From Rufibacter roseus (GTDB taxonomy: Bacteria > Bacteroidota > Bacteroidia > Cytophagales > Hymenobacteraceae), in NCBI RefSeq assembly GCF_001647285.1, contig NZ_LRML01000003.1, positions 310,001 to 374,000 of the forward strand: a DNA stretch of 64,000 bases, given 5' to 3'. Of this stretch, positions 43,386 through 52,533 are shown in pieces. How positions within the stretch are numbered: position 1 is the stretch's first letter; each line of letters starts with the position of its first letter. The translations under genes were made by a program, and so were the position numbers. The notes beneath the pieces are model-generated. The model had not been told where the DNA came from, searched no databases, and saw only the letters and a program-made list of their open reading frames with translations.

Positions 43386-44555
43386 TTACCTTATTTTAGG
43401 TTTGGCCAAGAAGAAATCAGTGTTGAAGTTGAGGTAAAGGCTGTTAGAAAACTCCAGAGCAGGAAAGTCAAGGTCATAGTAAGGCTCAAAGCGCATGGTC
43501 AGCACCAGCCCCTCCATCAGCTCAATGTCATGCATGAAACGGAGAATGAGCAGTTCTCTGTTCTTTTGCCGGTAGTCAGGTGTTTTGAAGTTGGAAGAAA
43601 CCGACGGAAACAGCTTTCCACCCAACTCGGCCATGTAGCTGTTGCCCCGCCAGTAGCTGAGCATCACGTTCTGGTATTTTGTATCTATGCCTGCATTCAG
43701 GTACAGCCCTGCCCCCTGTTCATAAGCAAACTGCTTCACGTTTGAGAAATCTTTGAAACCAACCACGTACGGCTGAAAGTGCAGCGCTTTCAACACCTTG
43801 CGGTTAAAATTTTTTCTGACCACCACACCTGCTGCCACGTTAGCTAAAGTCACCAGCGGTAATTGTGTATCGTCTATCTGACCTCCGCGGTGCTGGGCGG
43901 TGAACTGCAAGGGCAAGCCAATGTAGGTTTCCGTTTCTGGCTCGTTTTCTGAAAAAGCGAGGGAAACCGGAGTTTTGTACAGCACCACCTCAGAAGAAAT
44001 ACCGCCGGCTACTTCCTCTAAAAACGGGTCACGCCGCCTAATGTAACGCTGCCAGTCAATCCAGGCGTCCATTTTAAAAGAGGGCTTGTTCAGCAGCAGC
44101 TGCAGGCCATTCTCTAGCCGGTTTGTCATTACCCGTTCAAAATCATAAAGCGGCTCAATGTACCCGTGATTCAGGTGCCCTTCTAACGTTCCGAAGAGCA
44201 AGGCCAAGTCGCCTTCTTCGTACCGAATGGTAAAAGTGGGCTGCACCAAAGAATAGTCATTCGTTCCGAAATCTTTCTGCACCTGTACGCCGGCATCAAT
44301 GCGTACCGTGGGCGAGGCGAAATACACCAACCTTGGGTTCAGGTGATACCCAAACAGTGTGTAGCCTTCGGCAATGTCGTTAAAGTACTCGTTGTTCTTC
44401 TGGTAGCCCAGTACGTTCAGGCCTACCTGCAGTTCGCCGGCCTGCTCTGGCTTTATAGGCAACCTGTTTTCAAATGCTTGATTATTGAGCTGAGCAAGAG
44501 AAGCATGATAAGTAAAAACGGCTCCGATAGCCAATAAAAGCCATTTCTTTAACAT
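43386..44555 (-). CDS. Outer-membrane beta-barrel protein, unknown substrate
   Basis: 389 residues from the ATG at 44555, chosen because MLKKWLLLAIGAVF begins a signal peptide ending SLAQ; a longer reading has an unlikely Cys/Pro-rich start. The mature part has alternating strand patterns throughout (FTIRYEEGDLALLFGTLEGH, GVVVRKNFNRKVLKAL, ELLILRFMHDIELMEGL) and a repeated aromatic girdle; the C-terminus ends PKIR without Phe. Function is unknown. It stands alone. Confidence 0.8.
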   Translation of the reverse strand: MLKKWLLLAIGAVFTYHASLAQLNNQAFENRLPIKPEQAGELQVGLNVLGYQKNNEYFNDIAEGYTLFGYHLNPRLVYFASPTVRIDAGVQVQKDFGTNDYSLVQPTFTIRYEEGDLALLFGTLEGHLNHGYIEPLYDFERVMTNRLENGLQLLLNKPSFKMDAWIDWQRYIRRRDPFLEEVAGGISSEVVLYKTPVSLAFSENEPETETYIGLPLQFTAQHRGGQIDDTQLPLVTLANVAAGVVVRKNFNRKVLKALHFQPYVVGFKDFSNVKQFAYEQGAGLYLNAGIDTKYQNVMLSYWRGNSYMAELGGKLFPSVSSNFKTPDYRQKNRELLILRFMHDIELMEGLVLTMRFEPYYDLDFPALEFSNSLYLNFNTDFFLAKPKIR

Positions 44556-45103
44556 AACATCAGATTTACCACGCATGGGGCATGAACGAGCTGCACAAAA
44601 AGGGGCAGGCGAAGAGTTTTCAGTTATCAATCTCCTACGCACTAATTCGAAATATAGATAAAAGCCGGTATAAACGAAATACTAAATAAAAGCTGTCGCT
44701 CCTCCGGCTTTCTTCAATTACTCTTTTTAGACCTGTTTTCTGCAAATCAGGCCTAAAACAGCACCATTCTTCTTTGCTCAGCTTCTACTAAAATACCTGC
44801 CCCTGTCTGTAACTAAAGTGTTACAAGAGTTGTTACAAAAATACCAGAATGAACACCACCCATAAGTACCTGCTTTTGAAACCGCCCTAAGGCTGTTTGA
44901 ATTTTACTAATTTTAATAGCAAATCGGTTAAAAAAATAACTAAAAAAAATAGTAAATATTGGCACAAATCCAGTACTTTGGGTGTTTCAATAATAAGCCT
45001 CCGGAATGGGTCTGAAAAGCAGCTGAAGCGCCGCGGCAAGCGTTTGCAGATTGACTCAGGAAGTTGTAATTTCATCAAAACTTAAGCTAAGAAAAACACA
45101 GAC
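44556..45103. other. 548-base intergenic region before recA
   Basis: Contains a P40 copy at 44723-44761 and a long AT-rich stretch (44880-44970). A frame of 62 codons at 44897-45085 is Lys/Ser-rich and has no family look, so I do not call it. No SOS-type operator is recognised, and no exact TAnnTTTG box; the recA leader is A-rich without a Shine-Dalgarno sequence. Confidence 0.5.
44723..44761. repeat. P40 palindrome, copy 18 (between divergent genes)
   Basis: CTTTTTAGACCTG at the left and CAGGCCTAAAACAG at the right with core TTTTCTGCAAAT. It lies between divergent genes, 168 bases from the barrel gene start and 343 from recA. Confidence 0.85.
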
Positions 45104-46141
45104 ATGAGTGTAAACACCGAAAAATTAAAAGCGCTCCAACTCACCATCGACAAGCTGGACAAAGCCTATGGAAAAGGTACTGTCATGAAGCTGAGCGATA
45201 ACCAGGTGGTGGACATTCCGGCAATTTCTACCGGTTCCCTTGGCCTGGACATCGCGTTGGGCATAGGCGGGCTTCCGCGTGGCCGTGTGGTGGAGATCTA
45301 TGGACCAGAGTCTTCCGGTAAAACCACGCTCACCATGCATGCTATTGCCGAGGCTCAGAAAAAAGGCGGTATTGCCGCTTTCATTGACGCTGAGCACGCT
45401 TTTGATAAAGTATACGCCGAGAAATTGGGCATTGACACTGAGAACCTGTTAATCGCGCAGCCTGACAACGGCGAGCAGGCTCTGGAGATTGCCGACCACC
45501 TGATCAGCTCCGGTGCAATTGATATTATTGTAATTGACTCTGTAGCCGCCCTGGTGCCTAAAGGCGAATTGGAAGGCGACATGGGAGACAGCAAAATGGG
45601 CCTTCAGGCCCGTTTGATGAGCCAGGCCCTGCGTAAGCTTACTGGTACCATCAACAAAACCAACTGCTTGTGTATCTTCATTAACCAGTTGCGCGAGAAA
45701 ATTGGCGTGATGTTCGGTAACCCCGAGACCACTACCGGTGGTAACGCCCTTAAATTCTACGCTTCGGTACGTTTAGATATCCGCCGTATTGGCCAGATCA
45801 AAGAAGGCCCGGATAGCATTACCGGTAACCGCACCAAAGTGAAAGTGGTGAAAAACAAAGTGGCGCCTCCGTTCAAAGTGGTGGAGTTTGACATTATGTA
45901 CGGCGAGGGTATTTCTAAAGTAGGCGAGATTCTTGACCTTGGCGTTGAGCTGGGCGTGGTACAGAAATCAGGTTCATGGTTCTCTTACAACGGCGACCGT
46001 TTAGGGCAAGGCCGTGACGCTGTAAAACAGCTGTTACTAGACAACGAAGAACTAATGGTCGAGATTGAAACCAAAATCAGAGCTATTGTGAAAGGTGAGC
46101 CAGAAAAAGTGGCCGCTGCCTTAGAAGACAACGAGGCATAA
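45104..46141 (+). CDS. recA: Recombinase RecA
   Basis: 345 residues. It coats single-stranded DNA, catalyses strand exchange and promotes LexA-type self-cleavage. Walker [17 protein letters not shown] is at about 64-79, Walker [13 protein letters not shown], the L1 loop [20 protein letters not shown] (shown in full as 20 residues), and the L2 loop [20 protein letters not shown]. The C-terminus is acidic as usual. It is a single gene with a terminator. Confidence 0.98.
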   Translation: MSVNTEKLKALQLTIDKLDKAYGKGTVMKLSDNQVVDIPAISTGSLGLDIALGIGGLPRGRVVEIYGPESSGKTTLTMHAIAEAQKKGGIAAFIDAEHAFDKVYAEKLGIDTENLLIAQPDNGEQALEIADHLISSGAIDIIVIDSVAALVPKGELEGDMGDSKMGLQARLMSQALRKLTGTINKTNCLCIFINQLREKIGVMFGNPETTTGGNALKFYASVRLDIRRIGQIKEGPDSITGNRTKVKVVKNKVAPPFKVVEFDIMYGEGISKVGEILDLGVELGVVQKSGSWFSYNGDRLGQGRDAVKQLLLDNEELMVEIETKIRAIVKGEPEKVAAALEDNEA

Positions 46142-46168
46142 GCAATATCAAGTTTAAAATATACCCTT

Positions 46169-46200
46169 GAAACGGCACCTTTTTAGGTGCGTTTCTGTTT
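46169..46200 (+). terminator. recA terminator
   Basis: GAAACGGCACCT pairs with AGGTGCGTTTC (one bulge), loop TTTT, followed by TGTTTAT. Confidence 0.8.
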
Positions 46201-46303
46201 ATAAGGAGTTCGTAACTGAAAAAAATTAAATTTGCCTTTTGCCGCCCGGCCATAATTGGTACGACATTTGAATAAACAAAGGCAAACAGGAAAGAATTAG
46301 CGT

Positions 46304-47113
46304 ATGCGTCATAAATATAAACTTCTGCTTTTCATCCCTTTGCTAGGAATTCTCTTGAGTGCTTTTGCCCTTAAAGAATCTATCCGCACCGTTAAAAATG
46401 ACAGCTTTGCCCCTGGCGAAGTGTTGCAGTACAAAGTGCATTACGGTATCATCACGGCTGGCGAAGCAACCATTCAGGTTTCCAACAAACTTCAGAACGT
46501 CAACGGCCGCTCCTGCTATCAAACAACAGTGACAGGTAAATCAACGGGCTCTTTTGACTTTTTTCACCGCATCAGAGACACCTGGACGTCTTACATTGAC
46601 ACTGAAACCATGTTGCCGCAGCGCTTTTACCGCAACATTGAAGAAGGTTCTTACCGGCGTAAAGAAACAACAGACTTTGACCACGCCCGCAACATAGTAG
46701 TGGTGAACGATAGCCGTGACAAAGAGAAGAACCAAGTGTATAAGGTGCCCAACAACGTGCAAGACATGGTGAGCGGTTTCTACTACATGCGTACCTTAGA
46801 CTTAGACAATTTCAAGCAAGGGCAAACCTTCAAGATTCAAGGTTTCTTAGGTGACGAGGTGTTTGACATGAGCATGACGTACCACGGCAAAGAAACAGTT
46901 GACACCAAAGCGGGCAAAATCAGGGCGCACCGCATTGTGCCTAAAATGCCTAAAAACAAGTTATTTGCTGGTGAAGACGCCATTTCTGTGTACTTCTCAG
47001 ATGATGAGAACAAGATTCCTGTTCTCTTCAAGGCCGAAATGTTTGTAGGCTCCATAAAGATAGACATGTACAAATACAGCGGCCTTAAGCATAAGTTAAA
47101 TATGGTGCGGTAA
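46304..47113 (+). CDS. DUF3108 domain protein (secreted)
   Basis: 269 residues with a hydrophobic N-terminal signal or anchor (about 8-24). The DUF3108 features are clear: FAPGEVLQYKVHYGIITAGE near the start, then FFHRIRDTWTSYIDTETMLP, and KIPVLFKAEMFVGSIKIDMY at the end. This beta-rich domain occurs in envelope proteins of Bacteroidota and Proteobacteria; the role is unknown. TAAATTTG at 46227-46234 is a possible -7 box. The stop is followed by a 15-bp hairpin and the next secreted protein gene. Confidence 0.9.
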   Translation: MRHKYKLLLFIPLLGILLSAFALKESIRTVKNDSFAPGEVLQYKVHYGIITAGEATIQVSNKLQNVNGRSCYQTTVTGKSTGSFDFFHRIRDTWTSYIDTETMLPQRFYRNIEEGSYRRKETTDFDHARNIVVVNDSRDKEKNQVYKVPNNVQDMVSGFYYMRTLDLDNFKQGQTFKIQGFLGDEVFDMSMTYHGKETVDTKAGKIRAHRIVPKMPKNKLFAGEDAISVYFSDDENKIPVLFKAEMFVGSIKIDMYKYSGLKHKLNMVR

Positions 47114-47115
47114 TT

Positions 47116-47159
47116 GTTCAGTAAGTGGTTAGGTAATATTCTCCAACCACTTACTGAAC
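47116..47159 (+). promoter_or_regulatory. Intercistronic hairpin
   Basis: Perfect 15-bp stem GTTCAGTAAGTGGTT / AACCACTTACTGAAC, 14-base loop. It starts two bases after the DUF3108 stop and ends four bases before the next ATG, without a T tract, so it is not a standard terminator; it may control or process the message. Confidence 0.65.
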
Positions 47160-47163
47160 CACT

Positions 47164-47556
47164 ATGATAAAAAAATACCTCTTCGCCCTAGCCTTTGCAG
47201 TCTCTTTGTTAGGTTACGCCCAAACCGCTGCTGCCCAAAATAACGTTACCGCAGTTGTTTCTAATGCGAACAACGTTGAATTCAAAATTGAGAGACCTCT
47301 TTATAAGATCATGCTCTCTCAACACGGTTTAATTACGGGCTATATCATTAAAGCTACCGGAAAGGTTTCTTTTGACACAAGGGGCAGGTTAGAGCAAATA
47401 GGAAAAGTAAAGGTTTCTTATGACCTCCAGAACCGCTTGAGTGAAATAGGCAATGACCCCATCATGTACAATTTGGATGGGAAAGTGACTAGTATAGGCC
47501 GCACCCAGATCACCTATACCATTCATCATGATAAGATTGACACCATTCAAGATTAA
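47164..47556 (+). CDS. Small secreted protein, unknown function
   Basis: 130 residues with a signal peptide ending AAAQ (about 1-25). The rest has a repeated element: IIKATGKVSFDTRGRLEQIG, KVKVSYDLQNRLSEIGNDPI and YNLDGKVTSIGRTQITY, three copies of a short strand-turn-strand motif. No cysteine. This repeat pattern suggests a beta-solenoid-like fold, but I do not recognise a family. It is just downstream of the DUF3108 gene, separated only by a hairpin. Confidence 0.75.
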   Translation: MIKKYLFALAFAVSLLGYAQTAAAQNNVTAVVSNANNVEFKIERPLYKIMLSQHGLITGYIIKATGKVSFDTRGRLEQIGKVKVSYDLQNRLSEIGNDPIMYNLDGKVTSIGRTQITYTIHHDKIDTIQD

Positions 47557-47575
47557 GAGCTTGTCTTAAAGAAAA

Positions 47576-47620
47576 ACATGAAATGCTGTGTGAGCTATTG
47601 GCTGACACAGCATTTCATGT
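47576..47620 (+). terminator. Strong terminator
   Basis: Perfect 16-bp stem (47576-47591 with 47605-47620) followed by TTTTCGG. Its last two bases begin the next P40 copy. Confidence 0.85.
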
Positions 47621-47654
47621 TTTCGGCCTGCTTTCAGAAAACAAAGCTTAAAAC
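47619..47654. repeat. P40 palindrome, copy 19
   Basis: GTTTTCGGCCTG at the left, AAGCTTAAAAC at the right around CTTTCAGAAAA. It overlaps the end of the terminator by two bases, as at 3341 and 211. Confidence 0.75.
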
Positions 47655-47859
47655 AGCCGCCGGTTTATATGAAACAATAAATTAAGAAATTGTTACTAAT
47701 TCACCCAAAGCACCTAAAAAATTCACAACCAACAACTATTCATTATATTTGTCTTGGAATTCAGAGACGCGCCACTGTTTTCACTACCGCGCGGTTTTAG
47801 CCTGATATTTCAATAAGACTAGCTTCAAACCAGACACCTTTTGAACTAACCGCATATCT

Positions 47860-48549
47860 ATGCAAACTCCGGCTAAATACAAGATTTTAGTAGTAGACGA
47901 TGATCCCGATATTACAGAGCTGCTACAGTACAACCTGGAGAAAGAAGGCTACGAAGTAGCCCACGCTGAAAATGGCCAGAAAGCTCTGGATATAGCGCGC
48001 AAGTTTAAACCAGATATCATACTGCTGGACGTGATGATGCCTGTAATGGATGGCATTACCGCCTGCCGCCACTTACGGGAAGACGCCAAGTTCAAAGACA
48101 CCCATATCCTCTTCCTGACCGCCCGCTCTGAAGAGTTTTCTGAAGTAGCCGCTTTTGAGGCCGGTGCCGATGACTTTATTGTAAAGCCCATTAAACCCCG
48201 GGCCCTCATCAGCCGATTGGGTGCTTACGTGCGCCGCGACAACCACCAGCCAGAGCAGGCCCAAATGATAGAGATTGGTGAACTTAAAATTGACCGCACC
48301 AGCTTTATTGTGCACCGCGGCGACCAAAAGATTTCTTTACCCAAGAAAGAATTTGAATTGCTGGCGTTTCTGGCCACCACACCCAACAAAGTGTTCAGCC
48401 GTGATGAACTGCTGAATAACGTATGGGGCAACGATGTATTTGTGGTTTCCAGAACGGTAGACGTACACATTAGAAAAGTGCGGGAGAAAATAGGCGAAGA
48501 CCAGATAAAGACCATTAAAGGCGTTGGCTACAAATTTAACACCGACTAA
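47860..48549 (+). CDS. OmpR/PhoB-family response regulator
   Basis: 229 residues. Receiver domain about 8-125: acidic pocket VVDDDPDI, phosphorylated Asp in IILLDVMMPVMDG, and Lys in FIVKPIKP. Winged-helix DNA-binding domain about 135-228 with FELLAFLATTPNKVFSRDEL and TVDVHIRKVREKIG. The cognate kinase gene overlaps it by 26 bases. By similarity of layout it resembles the PhoB/PhoR-type pair common in this phylum; a phosphate role is not shown, since no pst genes are here. Confidence 0.95.
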   Translation: MQTPAKYKILVVDDDPDITELLQYNLEKEGYEVAHAENGQKALDIARKFKPDIILLDVMMPVMDGITACRHLREDAKFKDTHILFLTARSEEFSEVAAFEAGADDFIVKPIKPRALISRLGAYVRRDNHQPEQAQMIEIGELKIDRTSFIVHRGDQKISLPKKEFELLAFLATTPNKVFSRDELLNNVWGNDVFVVSRTVDVHIRKVREKIGEDQIKTIKGVGYKFNTD

Positions 48550-49609
48550 ACCTACCCGTAAAGGCTTAAAGCTCAGCAGCAGAAGCATTGCCATTCTTAT
48601 TTCTATATTGGTGGCCATTATCTTGGCCGCCACCCTTGCTGTTTACCCGCACCTGACCTTCCGAGCTAAGGTACTTACCCTTGGCTTGTCTTTTTCGCTC
48701 TGCTTCTTGCTGGTGTACTTTTCTTACGAGGCCCTGATTTTCAAAGAAATCAATAACATTTATGCGGGCCTGGAGAAGTTCAAACGCAAAGAATTCAAGC
48801 GTATGAGCAACAAGTTTCTGTTCCGGCCAGACCCGCTCCAGCGCATAAAGGATGAAATATACCAGTTAGCTGAACGTAACCAACGCGAGATTGAGGAGCT
48901 GAAGCAGTTGCAGGCCATGCGCCGAGAATTTTTGGCAGACGTTTCACACGAGTTAAAGACCCCTATTTTCGCGGCTCAAGGCTTTATTCATACCCTGCTA
49001 GACGGAGCCGTTGACGATGAGCGCGTGCGCGATAAATTCCTGCAAAAAGCCGCCAAAAGCTTAGATGGCCTTGATATGCTGGTGCAAGACCTAATCACCA
49101 TTTCACAGCTGGAGAAAGGGGTAGTTCAGATGAAGAAAGCACCTTTTGAGTTGTTTGAACTAGGCAAAGAAGTAACGGAACAACTGGAAGGAAAAGCCGC
49201 CACCAGAAGCATTGCCATTCACCTCATGAATGCTCCTACTGAAAAGTTTATGGTTGAAGCAGACCGCGGACGAATAAAGCAGGTGCTCATAAACCTGATT
49301 GACAATGCCATTAAATATGGTTTAGAGGGCGGCAACATCTGGCTCTCTTTTCAAGAGGGCAAAAAGAAAACCCTAGTGGTGGTAAAAGACGATGGGCCGG
49401 GCATTCCAGAAGAGCATATAAATCGAATTTTTGAGCGTTTCTACCGTATAGACAAAAGCCGCACCAGAGATAGCGCCGGCGGCGGCTCTGGTTTGGGATT
49501 GGCTATCTCCAAGCATATTGTAGAGGCGCACAGTTCTGTTATTGCTGTAACCAGCGAGGTGGACAAAGGCACCACCCTGCGCTTTAAATTGCCTAGGGTA
49601 AAGGCTTAA
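48524..49609 (+). CDS. Sensor histidine kinase (PhoR-like)
   Basis: 361 residues from a TTG start at 48524, inside the end of the response regulator gene; no ATG or GTG lies before the membrane segments. Two membrane helices (about 22-42 and 48-70) flank a very short extracytoplasmic loop, so it has no large sensor domain. The HisKA domain has FLADVSHELKTP, then HATPase_c with LINLIDNAIKYG, DDGPGIP and GGGSGLGLAISKH. It autophosphorylates on the His and passes the phosphate to its partner. Confidence 0.93.
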   Translation: MATNLTPTKPTRKGLKLSSRSIAILISILVAIILAATLAVYPHLTFRAKVLTLGLSFSLCFLLVYFSYEALIFKEINNIYAGLEKFKRKEFKRMSNKFLFRPDPLQRIKDEIYQLAERNQREIEELKQLQAMRREFLADVSHELKTPIFAAQGFIHTLLDGAVDDERVRDKFLQKAAKSLDGLDMLVQDLITISQLEKGVVQMKKAPFELFELGKEVTEQLEGKAATRSIAIHLMNAPTEKFMVEADRGRIKQVLINLIDNAIKYGLEGGNIWLSFQEGKKKTLVVVKDDGPGIPEEHINRIFERFYRIDKSRTRDSAGGGSGLGLAISKHIVEAHSSVIAVTSEVDKGTTLRFKLPRVKA

Positions 49610-49708
49610 CTTCTTATTGAGAGGTATTTTCAGAAGAAGGGCGCAAAGCCAGCCGCTCTGCCAACCCAAAAATAAATGGTAACTTGCGTCTTTTCAGGAG
49701 TTGCTGTC

Positions 49709-49744
49709 GTTTTAGTACAGTTTTCGTAAAAGAAGGCCAAAAAC
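49709..49744. repeat. P40 palindrome, copy 20
   Basis: GTTTTAGTACAGTTTTC at the left and GAAGGCCAAAAAC at the right; one of the less regular copies. It lies 34 bases upstream of the pseudouridine synthase start. Confidence 0.65.
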
Positions 49745-49778
49745 AAAGCTTTTACAGCTCCACCACCAATCTGCCTTT

Positions 49779-50492
49779 ATGAAGTTACCCGCTTTCCGCG
49801 ACCTTATCATATTTGAAAACGATGATTATATTGTCGTAAACAAACCACCGTTTCTGGCCACGCTGGAAGACCGCTCTTTCAACGCGTCTAACTTACTGAC
49901 TTTAGCACGTCAGTACCACCCAGACGCCCAAGCCTGCCACCGCCTGGACAAAGAAACCTCTGGCTGCCTGGCCATTGCTAAAAACCCCGAAGCCTACCGT
50001 CACTTATCTATGCAGTTTGAAAACCGGCAGGTAAACAAAATCTACCATGCCGTGGCCTGGGGTAGCCACGAGTTCAAAGACTTACTAGTTGACCGAGCCA
50101 TTCAGCCCGGTTTGAAGGGAATTGCCAAACTAGCCTACAAAGGTAAACCTGCCCAAACCTACTTCACCACCCTTGAGAAGTTTGGCAGGCACACATTAGT
50201 AGAATGTAAGCCTATCACAGGCCGTATGCACCAAATACGCTTGCACCTGGCCTATCTGAAAGCATCTATTGTACAAGACGAAATGTACGGCGGCGAACCT
50301 TTATACCTCTCTAGCCTCAAACGTAAGTTCAACCTGGCCAAGAATACTGAGGAGCAGCCCGTGATCAAGCGCTTCGCCCTTCACTCCTATCAGCTAGGCT
50401 TTACTCTGCTGAACGAAGAGCCCGTTTTGGTAACCGCTGAATACCCCAAAGATTTTGATGTGCTGGTGAAGCTGCTTCGGAAGAACGGATAA
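49779..50492 (+). CDS. RluA-family pseudouridine synthase
   Basis: 237 residues. The catalytic motif CHRLDKETSGCLAIAK (about 49-64) contains the Asp that attacks uridine, and GRMHQIRLHLAYL is the second conserved block. There is no N-terminal S4 domain. It isomerises uridine to pseudouridine in rRNA or tRNA; the site is not known. The last residues are basic. It is separated from the ribosomal-protein operon by 256 bases with nested inverted repeats. Confidence 0.94.
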   Translation: MKLPAFRDLIIFENDDYIVVNKPPFLATLEDRSFNASNLLTLARQYHPDAQACHRLDKETSGCLAIAKNPEAYRHLSMQFENRQVNKIYHAVAWGSHEFKDLLVDRAIQPGLKGIAKLAYKGKPAQTYFTTLEKFGRHTLVECKPITGRMHQIRLHLAYLKASIVQDEMYGGEPLYLSSLKRKFNLAKNTEEQPVIKRFALHSYQLGFTLLNEEPVLVTAEYPKDFDVLVKLLRKNG

Positions 50493-50498
50493 TCTTTC

Positions 50499-50605
50499 GT
50501 TATTAGTTGTTCGTTATTCGTTGCTCGAATTCTGTTTTATGCTTGATTTTCAAAAAAACAAGGCTAAATCAGATTCCAAATAACTAATAACGAACAACTA
50601 ATAAC
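50499..50605. repeat. 20-bp perfect inverted repeat enclosing a P40 copy
   Basis: GTTATTAGTTGTTCGTTATT (50499-50518) is the exact complement of 50586-50605. The 67-base inside holds a P40 copy at 50532-50572. The AT-rich, low-complexity sequence resembles that at 59338-59516. Confidence 0.85.
50532..50572. repeat. P40 palindrome, copy 21 (nested)
   Basis: CTGTTTTATGC and GGCTAAATCAG with a core GATTTTCAAAAAAAC; a decayed but clear copy lying in the loop of the 20-bp inverted repeat. Confidence 0.75.
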
Positions 50606-50667
50606 AACCCTACCTCCTGCCCTTCAACTATTTCCCCTGAAAATCAGGGGAATAAATGCAGCGTGTG

Positions 50668-50698
50668 TTGCATACCAAAAAGAGGCTTTGTATCTTTG
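50668..50698 (+). promoter_or_regulatory. Promoter of the rplM operon
   Basis: TTG (50668-50670), 20 bases, TATCTTTG (50691-50698): an exact match to the Bacteroidota promoter pattern, about 50 bases upstream of rplM. Confidence 0.8.
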
Positions 50699-50748
50699 TG
50701 ACCATTTTCAAGAAAAAGCATACATTTTTCACTCGTTAACCATTTACA

Positions 50749-51198
50749 ATGGACCATTTAAGTTATAAGACGCTATCAGTTAATAAGGCGGCCGCAAACA
50801 AAGGCTGGGTAGTGATAGACGCCGGAGACTCAACCCTTGGCCGCGTGGCCTCTCAAATCGCGATGATCCTTCGCGGTAAAAACAAACCTTCTTTCACACC
50901 TAATGCTGACTGCGGCGATAACGTGATTGTGATCAACGCTGACAAAGTTAGAATGACTGGTAAGAAGTGGGACAAGAAGACCTTCGTAACACACACTGGT
51001 TACCCAGGTGGTCAGAACAGCATCACTCCGCGTGAGTTGAGAGCTAAATCTTCTACTTTGTTAGTAGAGCGTGCGGTGAGAGGTATGTTGCCTAAGAACC
51101 GTTTGGGCCGTGAGCAGTTCCGTAACCTGTTTGTGTATGAGGGTGCTGAGCATCCGCACGCAGCGCAACAGCCCGTTCAAGTAAAAATCACAAAATAA
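50749..51198 (+). CDS. rplM: Ribosomal protein uL13
   Basis: 149 residues, standard length. WVVIDAGDSTLGRVASQIAM, VRMTGKKWDKKTFVTHTGYP and RAVRGMLPKNRLGREQFRNL are characteristic of L13 of the large subunit. First gene of the order rplM, rpsI, rpsB, tsf, common in bacteria. The leader is A/T-rich without a Shine-Dalgarno sequence. Confidence 0.98.
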   Translation: MDHLSYKTLSVNKAAANKGWVVIDAGDSTLGRVASQIAMILRGKNKPSFTPNADCGDNVIVINADKVRMTGKKWDKKTFVTHTGYPGGQNSITPRELRAKSSTLLVERAVRGMLPKNRLGREQFRNLFVYEGAEHPHAAQQPVQVKITK

Positions 51199-51212
51199 TC
51201 TAGACATATTTA

Positions 51213-51599
51213 ATGGAAGTTCTCAATACATCTGGTAGAAGAAAAACCTCGGTGGCGCGCATTTACATGACGTCAGGGCAAGGGAATATCACTATTAACG
51301 ATAGAGATATTAAGGAATACTTCCCTAGTGAAGTATTGCAAACCATTGTTCAGCAGCCTTTGGCGCTGATTGATGCGGTTGGCAAATACGACATTAAGGC
51401 CAATATCAAAGGTGGCGGTGTTGCCGGTCAAGCAGAAGCTCTGCGTTTGGCTATCACCAAAGCGTTGGTAGAAGAAAATGCTGAAACCCGTCCGGCCCTT
51501 AAAAAAGAAGGATTCTTAACACGTGATCCACGTATGGTGGAGCGTAAGAAATTCGGTAAGCGCAAAGCTCGTCGTTCCTTCCAGTTCTCTAAACGTTAA
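51213..51599 (+). CDS. rpsI: Ribosomal protein uS9
   Basis: 128 residues. TSGRRKTSVARIYM at the start and the C-terminal RKKFGKRKARRSFQFSKR, whose final Lys-Arg reaches the tRNA in the P site, identify S9. It lies 14 bases after rplM. Confidence 0.98.
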   Translation: MEVLNTSGRRKTSVARIYMTSGQGNITINDRDIKEYFPSEVLQTIVQQPLALIDAVGKYDIKANIKGGGVAGQAEALRLAITKALVEENAETRPALKKEGFLTRDPRMVERKKFGKRKARRSFQFSKR

Positions 51600-51623
51600 T
51601 ATTTTATCAGCTGTAAAAATATC

Positions 51624-52385
51624 ATGGCTAATACCACTTATAAAGAATTACTGGACGCCGGTGTACACTTTGGTCACCTTACCAGAAAATGGGATCCTAA
51701 AATGGCTCCGTACATTTTCATGGAGAAAAACGGCATCCATATCATTGACCTGAACAAAACTTTAGTTTCTCTGGAAGAGGCGACCAACGCTATTAAGCAA
51801 ATCGCTAAATCCGGACGTAAGATTATGTTCGTGGCCACCAAGAAACAAGCGCAGGACATAGTGGCTGAAGAGGCAAGACGCCTGAAAATGCCTTATGTAA
51901 CTGACCGTTGGTTAGGTGGTATGTTGACTAACTTCCAGACTGTTCGTAAGTCTTTGAAGAAAATGTCAACCATTGACAAAATGGTGAAAGACAACACGGC
52001 TTATGCCGCCATGGCAAAGCGTGAGCGTTTAATGCTTTCTCGTGAGCGTGAGAAATTAGAGCGTGTATTGGGCGGTATTGCTGACCTTTCTCGCCTACCA
52101 GCAGCTCTGTTTGTAGTAGACGTGAAGCGTGAGTCTATCGCTATCAAAGAAGCTCAGAAACTGAACTTGCCAGTATTTGCGATTGTAGATACCAACTCTA
52201 ACCCAGAGCTGGTAGACTTCCCAATCCCGGCAAATGATGATGCTTCTAAGTCAATCGCTTTGATCACTTCTTTAGTTGGTAAAGCTATTGAAGAAGGTCT
52301 GTCTGAGCGTAAAGTTGACAAAGACGAGACTGAGAAGAAACGTGCCGAGGAAGAAGGCATCCAGGAGAAAATTGACGCTGAATAA
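51624..52385 (+). CDS. rpsB: Ribosomal protein uS2
   Basis: 253 residues. [39 protein letters not shown] and [21 protein letters not shown] are typical S2 blocks; the acidic/basic C-terminal tail is present. It is 24 bases downstream of rpsI. A hairpin lies between it and tsf. Confidence 0.98.
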   Translation: MANTTYKELLDAGVHFGHLTRKWDPKMAPYIFMEKNGIHIIDLNKTLVSLEEATNAIKQIAKSGRKIMFVATKKQAQDIVAEEARRLKMPYVTDRWLGGMLTNFQTVRKSLKKMSTIDKMVKDNTAYAAMAKRERLMLSREREKLERVLGGIADLSRLPAALFVVDVKRESIAIKEAQKLNLPVFAIVDTNSNPELVDFPIPANDDASKSIALITSLVGKAIEEGLSERKVDKDETEKKRAEEEGIQEKIDAE

Positions 52386-52410
52386 GCTTCTCTCTTTTCA
52401 ATAACACTGC

Positions 52411-52460
52411 AAAGGAAACTGAACATTAGGAAGCATAGCCACTGGTGTTCAGTTTCTTTT
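52411..52460 (+). terminator. Hairpin between rpsB and tsf
   Basis: AAAGGAAACTGAACA (52411-52425) pairs with TGTTCAGTTTCTTTT (52446-52460) with one mismatched position, followed by TAG. It may end some transcripts and so lower tsf expression relative to rpsB. Confidence 0.75.
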
Positions 52461-52533
52461 TAGATATTACGGTGAGGTTTCAGCCCCATCACTTATAAAA
52501 TACTTTTTATCCGTACTTCTTAACAAAAGAAAA

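Noticed and set aside
44897-45085. 62-codon frame upstream of recA
   Set aside because: Lys/Ser-rich, AT-rich, no family resemblance and no promoter; it lies in the recA leader.
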